From Phytophthora quininea (lineage: Eukaryota; Oomycota; Peronosporomycetes; Peronosporales; Peronosporaceae), in NCBI GenBank assembly GCA_011947345.1, contig JAAVTG010000693.1, forward strand, positions 362,277 to 426,276: a stretch of DNA of 64,000 nt, read 5' to 3'. The notes beneath the pieces are model-generated. The model made no database searches. It saw nothing but the letters and a program-made list of their open reading frames with translations, and was not told the DNA's origin. Every line of letters starts with the position of its first letter. The stretch's first letter is position 1. The position numbers were made by a program, and so were the translations under genes. Below are positions 58,038-64,000 of the stretch, one piece after another.

Positions 58038-60296
58038 GGCCAGCTCCCTCAGTACCGTCCTTTGAGCGTTCCTTCTTCGGCTGGCGAATTCACCCCAAAA
58101 CCACCAATTGTTGACTCGATACAAACATCAAGTCAACGTTTTGCGCAAAATTGCGTTTTTGGTCCTAAAATAGTCAGATTTGTACCGACGGTTGTATATT
58201 CTAAACTAGCACACCTACTTCACCCACGGCAAGCTTAAACGTCCACATCACGCACTCCGGCATATTCTATGGAGCTGTTAGGCTGTCTGGCGCTGTCTGG
58301 TGTTCCAAAGGCAAATGAAATAATTCTTGCAATTGTGATTTGAGTTTGTATGAAATTGAGAGATCCAATTCTGTGCTGAAAGGTAATACAAGGTAAAGAC
58401 GTTTTTAAACAGAGCTTTTCCTGAATAGAGTAATGTTCTGTCCCGCAAAGAGTACCAGTGTCAGAACAAGTGCCATTAGTTACAGATTTGGGTAAACAGC
58501 CGTCCTTCGAGTAGTACGCGTCTTCCATGCTGGCGACCATCTTCAAGAAGCGCCCCGCCAAGGGCATACCGGCGCTCTGAATGAACAAGAAGCTGCACTC
58601 GGGCGATACGGCTGCCAAGAACCACAGCGCGTATGACGGCTTGGACGGCTCCACGATGTCACAACGCTTCACCCAAACCCGAACACTTCCAGGACATCAT
58701 GGGCGACTATACCATATTTGTCAGGGCGTACGCCTGCAACGCTGACAGCACGTATAAGCTCAACTGGATGAAGGACTTTAGATCGATCAGTGTGACGGCC
58801 CTGATTGAGCTGCTCGACGGCGCAGCAGGATGCGGCTCAGAACGAGGATCAGGTGTAGGGCGGGGCGGGGTGGATATCGAGACCCCAGCTGCGACTTCCA
58901 AATTCATCACCTCGACGTACGTGACCGATGCTCTAGGAACGGTTGCCCGTACTACGGACGCGGTGGCGACGACCGAGAGTTCTGAGGGCAACGTCGCTGG
59001 CAACCTCGCCGAAAGACGTCCCCGACAGAGTGCTGCAGTGACCTCGCTATCAGCAATTATCCAGACCGCGCAGATCGCCGATCTCAGCAACTTCTGGAGA
59101 ACCTGTCTACAGCAATTACCAAAATCTAGGAAACACTACAACAGCGAGGGCCAAACCTGGTTTTGAAGTTTAACCAACACAGATTTATGCTTAGCCGCTA
59201 GTTGTTCTAGCTGGTCGTTCGGTGCTCAAACTCGGCTAATAGTCAGTGCGGCGCCGTTTTCTTGTCTGTGGCGATGGAGGGTTTTTTCCTGCTGAGGTTA
59301 TTGGGGATCTACTAGCGACTTGTGGAGAAGCCTCGAGTTTATCAACATTTTCCTGACAACGGCTGCTATACTCGTGAATAAGCCAGTAGCAATATACAAG
59401 ATAATCGGAAGTCCGTCCTCGCAATTGAAGCCTATTCTTGAACAGATCGTCGAAGGCGAAAACATTCCGACGTGCCATTTCTTGAACATTTCGCATAGCA
59501 CGCCCGGCCACCTTCGCTCGCGTGGGCTTTCTCGAAGTATTTTTCGACTTCGCCGTCGCTGTGCAACCGGAAAGAGTCTTCGCTGATTTTGATTCTGTGG
59601 CGGCAGACACAAAGTCTAATTGGATCTTCATGGTTCTCGGATTGCTGTTGTCATCAGCGGCTTTTGCAGCAACACATTCAGCATACCAGGCCGAGTGTTT
59701 TAAAACACCTTTTGCGTTGCCGATCCGTACTGCATAAGCTACGGAGTATATTTCCGCAACCATTGCAGCTTCAATGAACTTGGACCAAGCGGTGTTGATG
59801 TTCTGGACGTGGGCACGTGTTGCTCCTCTAGCATATTCTCTTCCTCCTGCTCGACCAGGACGGACTCCGGAACGTGTGCTTGTACCATAACCGGATATCT
59901 GCCCATATCCTTCCTGCTATCTTGGACACCGGATGGATATTCATCAAGCGGGAAACTATCCTTGTGCCGCTGAATAAAACCCTGCCTTTCTTGATCCGTC
60001 GGCGATAGCCACCTCTTGCAAGGTGCATCCAGCTCTGGCCAGGAGCCACCCCTCCGTTCTATCGACACTTGTGTCGCTTTCCTTCAGTATGCAGTATGTC
60101 CTGTGCAAACGCAATAGCGTGGGGTGGCCTTGGTCTCCTTGTCGTCTACGAAGCCCCAAAAACCGAGGTGGCAACGCATTATCGCAGGGGGTCCTTTTGA
60201 AGACTACGGAGTCATTATTATATACCCTCGAATTAGTGACATGTTGATTTGTTATAAATCGGCTTGCTACGAAAAATGTCAATTCTACACACAACA
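58038..60296. other. Gene-poor stretch with decayed coding-like fragments
   Basis: No gene I can name. On the minus strand 58672-58235 reads KPSYALWFLAAVSPECSFLF and similar; on the + strand 58633-59166 is open. On the minus strand from about 60297 to 59236 a protein-like text crosses two or three frames: CDNALPPRFLGLRRRQGDQG, then RWLSPTDQERQGFIQRHKDS, then KFIEAAMVAEIYSVAYAVRI, ending at 59236. This looks like one decayed gene or transposon protein of unknown family. None has a clear start. Confidence 0.35.
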
Positions 60297-60490
60297 TAGG
60301 TGTAACTTCACGTCACTACGCAGAAGTGTAGCACTTACATATCTTACGATATGTAACACCTAGGCACATCAATAAATTATAATTGTTTTAGTGTTTACCA
60401 TAAAACATTGCAAAGTTGAGATGTTACACTTAGTCATAATGCAGAAATGTAACACTTCTGCATTACGCATTTAATTTTTAGAAGTGTATT
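60297..60490. repeat. AT-rich block of palindromes (possible MITE or hairpin element)
   Basis: Contains TTACATATC/GATATGTAA (60335-60343 and 60348-60356) and TAATGCAGAA/TTCTGCATTA (60437-60446 and 60456-60465), plus several copies of TGTAACA or TGTTACA. The segment ACTACGCAGAAGTGTAGCAC near the left end is a diverged inverted match to the right palindrome. Could be the remains of a small inverted-repeat element. Confidence 0.45.
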
Positions 60491-60560
60491 TTTGTCGCTG
60501 ATTGATCGATTTAGACAACGAGTTTCCTTCTCACTTTAATATCATCTCCATTCAATCGAC

Positions 60561-62640
60561 CATGACTTCAGCGCCACGGCAGCTCATTGACCTGAGCGCA
60601 CTTCATGGTGTTCCGGGACTTCGTCTCGGCTTGACTTTCTCCTCTGGGAAGTCAGCTACTTTTTCATTCAAGACTACGCGCCAAACAATAACTTCACTTG
60701 TTTCCGTTAAATCAAGTGGCAAGATGAAAATTTATAAATGCGTCGTGAAGCGAAACAAGTCTCGAGATTCCCGAACCAACGCGACTGAGAAGTCCAGGTG
60801 TCAGTAAGGACAAACAGAGATAAGTCGCAACACTGTTGGATCTCCAAATTCAACAATGAGCACGGTGATTTCTGTACGTCTATTGCAGAACCTACAGAAC
60901 GACAACTCTCTCTCCTTCCTGCATTCCGAGATGGTGTACAATCCGATCGCAAAATCAAAGGAAACACTCTTGTAACACTTCTACAGTCTCGTGACAGGAT
61001 AAACATGCAAGCTAGTAAGTCCAAGATATTTCGTGTGAAAGATAAAGTGCTTGCTCTCTCGGGCGGAGAATGGAACGATTCTTTCCGACGACTACCAGTT
61101 ATGCTGGCTGACTTGTGTGAATCTAACACGGGATCTTACATCCACATGGACGTTGATCAGTACCAGCGCTTTTTACGCGGTTTTGTTGCTTTTGGCGCAA
61201 ACGTTCAGTCACAGGGCGGTTTGCTTCCTTTACTTGGCTTTGACGGAAGACACTCCAAACATCCTCAATATAACGGCGTCATATTGACACTTTTAGGACG
61301 GGATGACAATATCCACAATATAACCTTGGCAGCAGCTTTAGTTAATGTGGTAAGTGAATCAAATATTTGTTGGTTTTGACGAAATAGTTCAACGCTGGAA
61401 TCAAGCTCGATGATCGTCCAATATTTTGCGATCGGGGCAAAATTATCGGTACCGCTAAGATCTACTATCAAAAACCTGGAGTTCGCATTAACCTTAGATA
61501 TTGCACGGTTCACCTCATCGGAAACATGAAGAGGGCATTTAAGAATTCGACACAGGAGTTTGAGAACGCAGTCTGGGCTATTCAGGGGGCCACTTCGCAC
61601 GCAAAAATACTGAGACACTGCGAAATTTAGCGACCAATTATAGCAAAGACGTACTAAAGTATGTGCAGGGCATAGGACCGATGGTCTGGACAGTTCACAC
61701 AAATTTAAGCACCTACTTTCTAGTAGATGACTGCAACAATGTCGATTGTGTATATCAATCTGTGGTCGTCGAAGGCGATCAATCTGAGGAGTGTTGCCAG
61801 TGTAACAGTAGCTCATCAAGTCCTGTTAATGACATCCAAGCAGAGTCCAGTCTGAACCACAGTCAGAGCATCAGCGAAGAGGGCGAGTTTGATTTTCAGG
61901 AAGAAGAATGCGAATGTAGCTATCCTCAAGAATCAATCCCTTAGCTGCTGTTCAAGTGGAGAAGCTCAAATTTTGTCGAAAGTGGTAGTAATGCACTTCT
62001 ACATAATGGCATTCGCTATGCTGATCTGTGTAGAGCGTTTAACAGGATGGCCGTAGAGGAAATGAAAAGATGTAATCGCCGGCGGAATGATATCGAGAAA
62101 TGGGGCATGAAGATTCTCACACCTTACATTAAATAGTTATGGACGACAGAAAAGGACCGGGTCGGTGAATACCTCGTCGATAGATCCAACGAGACGATTC
62201 CCTACGTTTCGCATCCTGGGAATACTTCTTTAAGCCGCGAGGTAGACGTCTCCAAGCCTTCGTGCTCATGATCCACGTATGATCAGATGAGAATGGCTTG
62301 TCGCCATATTTTGCAGCTCTACGCGATCGCGGGCTTCAATCTCATGCAATTAAAGCATTTCATCATGCCTACCTAGTCAGCACTTACGCTGAAACATTTC
62401 GCAACAAGATTATCGCTATCCCAGTTTGTGATACTTCATCGTGCCTTCAACTTGTAAAACCTTCTCCGTACTATAAGCAAGCACGTCGTCGAATGACTCG
62501 CCGAATAGCAAGCGTGGGAAGCGACCAACAAGTCAACCTACAAATGTAAAACGTGTAGAGAACTGGGCCGCAACCAACGAACTTGTCGCCGACACGCCAG
62601 CGAATCTGATGAGGCGAACCCAGGTCTCATTGCTTCCTCT
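60561..62640 (+). mobile_element. Degenerate MULE (Mutator-like) transposase
   Basis: Frame pieces from ATG 60561 (MTSAPRQLIDLSALHG). The DDE core is recognisable: LLPLLGFDGRHSKHPQYNGV with ILTLLGRDDNIHNITLAAAL (first Asp region, about 61220-61340), DDRPIFCDRGKIIGTAKIYY with CTVHLIGNMKRAF (second Asp, about 61410-61530). Much further on is a SWIM-like MACRHILQLYA (about 62291-62325, first CxC not intact) and a zinc-knuckle-like KCKTCRELGRNQRTCRRH (about 62545-62600). Stops and shifts occur near 60806, 61376, 61628, 61942 and 62270, so it is inactive. Terminal inverted repeats were not found; limits are approximate. Confidence 0.75.
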
Positions 62641-64000
62641 TTTTCGCTACCAATACTTGCTCGCAACTCGACAATTTCATCACCTAATCACACCAGTAGA
62701 ATGTCGATCGATTTCTTGACAAAATAATACAACAGCAAAATAGACAGAAATGTAAGTATTGACACTTCGTACATATCTTGACTCCAGCACAGCCCCAGCC
62801 ACAGCAGCTTCAAACTGCACGCCTTGCACCTGTCTCTCCCATCTGACCCCCAAAAAAAAAAAAAAAAGCTCATGTAACGCCGCTGTCGCACTAGCATCAC
62901 CCAATCCAATGGTGTTCAGGGAGTCCAAGCAAAACAGGAAAGGAAAGCGTGCTGAACGTGCCGAGCGTCCCGCTGCGGAGCTGCACAAACGCGAGGACCT
63001 TTGAAATGTGACGAAATGTGACGAAACCGCAAAAGATGGCGTCTGTTTACTCATTTCGGTTTTAGGTAACGAATGGTACTTATTCTGACATTGGTACTCT
63101 TTACGGGCCAATGAGACGGAACAGTACTCAATTTGGGAAAAGCTCTTTTAAACACTAGTCAAGCACAACCAGAATATTTTTCAATCCATCGGTATCTCCG
63201 TTCACGCTCTTCACATCTGCTTCCTGTTGTGGAACACGTTACGATAAAGCTGGCGACCTTGCTGGTCCGCAAAGTTAATTTCATCACACATTAATCTTTC
63301 GCCTTTTACTAAAGATATCATGGACTCGTCATAATGCGACTTCGGGCGTATTTGGTCTTGGAGAGGCGCTGGCGATGCTCATGCATCACCTTATGTTGTG
63401 TAGTCACGTCGAAATCCACCGGTAAGGAGGTTCGACGCCTGGTGGATTCACCATCGACTCAAAGATGGTGCAGCGTGGTGTATCTTGCCAGTGGAAAATG
63501 AGTCAGTCGACACGATGTCGCAGTACTGACAAAGTAAGCGCTCTAGTCTCTTGATATGTCGGTTTTTCTTTATAGTACCAAAATGTTAGTGTTGTTCCAG
63601 GTACTGAAAGCGCCAATCGTGTGTTGCTCTGATGGTCCCGTGAGTTACGTGCATGCGCGCTTGATATTTCTTGTCGTTCAACACTTGGATCCAAATTCTG
63701 TGGACGCCAATGGGTTTTGAATCTTCAGTCATGTACTCGCTCAGTGTATTTAACAACGCTGTCGCCTTTGTCAAGAATACGATGTCCACCGCGGTATCAG
63801 TCCAGGGTTCTCGCCCAACTGCTCTGGGAACCGCTCTCCAAACTTATTGGGAGAGCGTTCCTACTTCTGATAGGTAACACACGCGTGCACATTGGCTTCG
63901 ACAGCTTGGAGCATGTCTGGCCAAGTCACTGCACCCTTCATTGTCAAAAACGTCCTGTCCAGGATGCATTAGAGATATGTGGTAGAAGTCGAGCACTGAT
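62641..64000. other. Gene-poor end of window, unidentified remnants
   Basis: An A-run of about 16 lies at 62849-62865. On the minus strand, short protein-like pieces occur (KSHYDESMISLVKGERLMCD near 63310 and DIVFLTKATALLNTLSEYMT near 63760), separated by stops. They may belong to an old transposon, but no family is assigned. No intact gene. Confidence 0.35.

Noticed and set aside
57798..58124. Separate 108-codon ORF upstream of CK2 alpha
   Set aside because: Its [19 protein letters not shown] segment is the CK2 alpha N-terminus; it is exon 1 of that gene.
62849..62865. A16 run as the poly-A tail of a retrotransposon
   Set aside because: No reverse transcriptase or target duplication is visible next to it.
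63003..63022. Two adjacent GAAATGTGAC copies as a repeat element
   Set aside because: Only two copies of ten bases; compatible with chance or a small slip event.

Overview
The window is nuclear DNA of a eukaryote and looks most like an oomycete of the Phytophthora type. That assignment is inference: genes are very close together on both strands, introns are short (about 50-130 nt, GT-AG), coding sequence is GC-rich, and the gene content is eukaryotic (presenilin, SPO11, casein kinase 2, kinesin, BK-type potassium channel, dynamin, HAT1, PPR proteins) next to MULE and Fanzor transposon sequence. No rRNA, tRNA or CRISPR array was recognised.

Layout. 0-16.3 kb: SPO11 (12 small exons), presenilin (7 exons), an RCC1-repeat protein, allantoicase, a DYRK-like kinase, ribosomal protein S12, a mitochondrial-type TPR/HAT protein and a HIG1 protein. 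16.5-17.6 kb: a damaged WDR25-like WD40 gene. 17.8-25.2 kb: a large alpha-solenoid protein whose tail holds about 24 nearly identical 171-bp repeats (20.7-24.85 kb). 25.4-33.3 kb: dynamin-related GTPase, BMT5-like rRNA methyltransferase and a ten-exon BK-type channel. 33.3-36.5 kb: a theta-type GST, then a Fanzor (eukaryotic TnpB-like RNA-guided nuclease) element bounded by inverted repeats of about 145 bp. 36.9-50.5 kb: HAT1, a GCKIII/Ste20 kinase, a kinesin-14, a membrane-anchored histidine acid phosphatase, an OXLD1-reductase fusion and a HIT protein. 50.6-58 kb: two tandem PPR paralogues, a small RIIa-like protein and CK2 alpha. 58.2-64 kb: gene-poor, with unidentified decayed coding fragments, AT-rich palindromes and a degenerate MULE transposase.

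A feature of the whole window is that many housekeeping genes, including RPS12, are interrupted by single missing bases, most of them in runs of 3-5 identical bases. I read these mainly as base-level errors of a draft assembly, so such genes are annotated as CDS with the break noted. The WD40 gene and the MULE carry enough damage, including stop codons, to be called decayed.

The genes do not form a pathway. They are ordinary compact neighbours, often divergent over 85-550 bp or convergent with only 17-50 bp between stop codons. The most unusual items are the Fanzor element with its repeated 3' end, the 171-bp coding array that is open in several frames, and the OXLD1/P450-reductase-like fusion.
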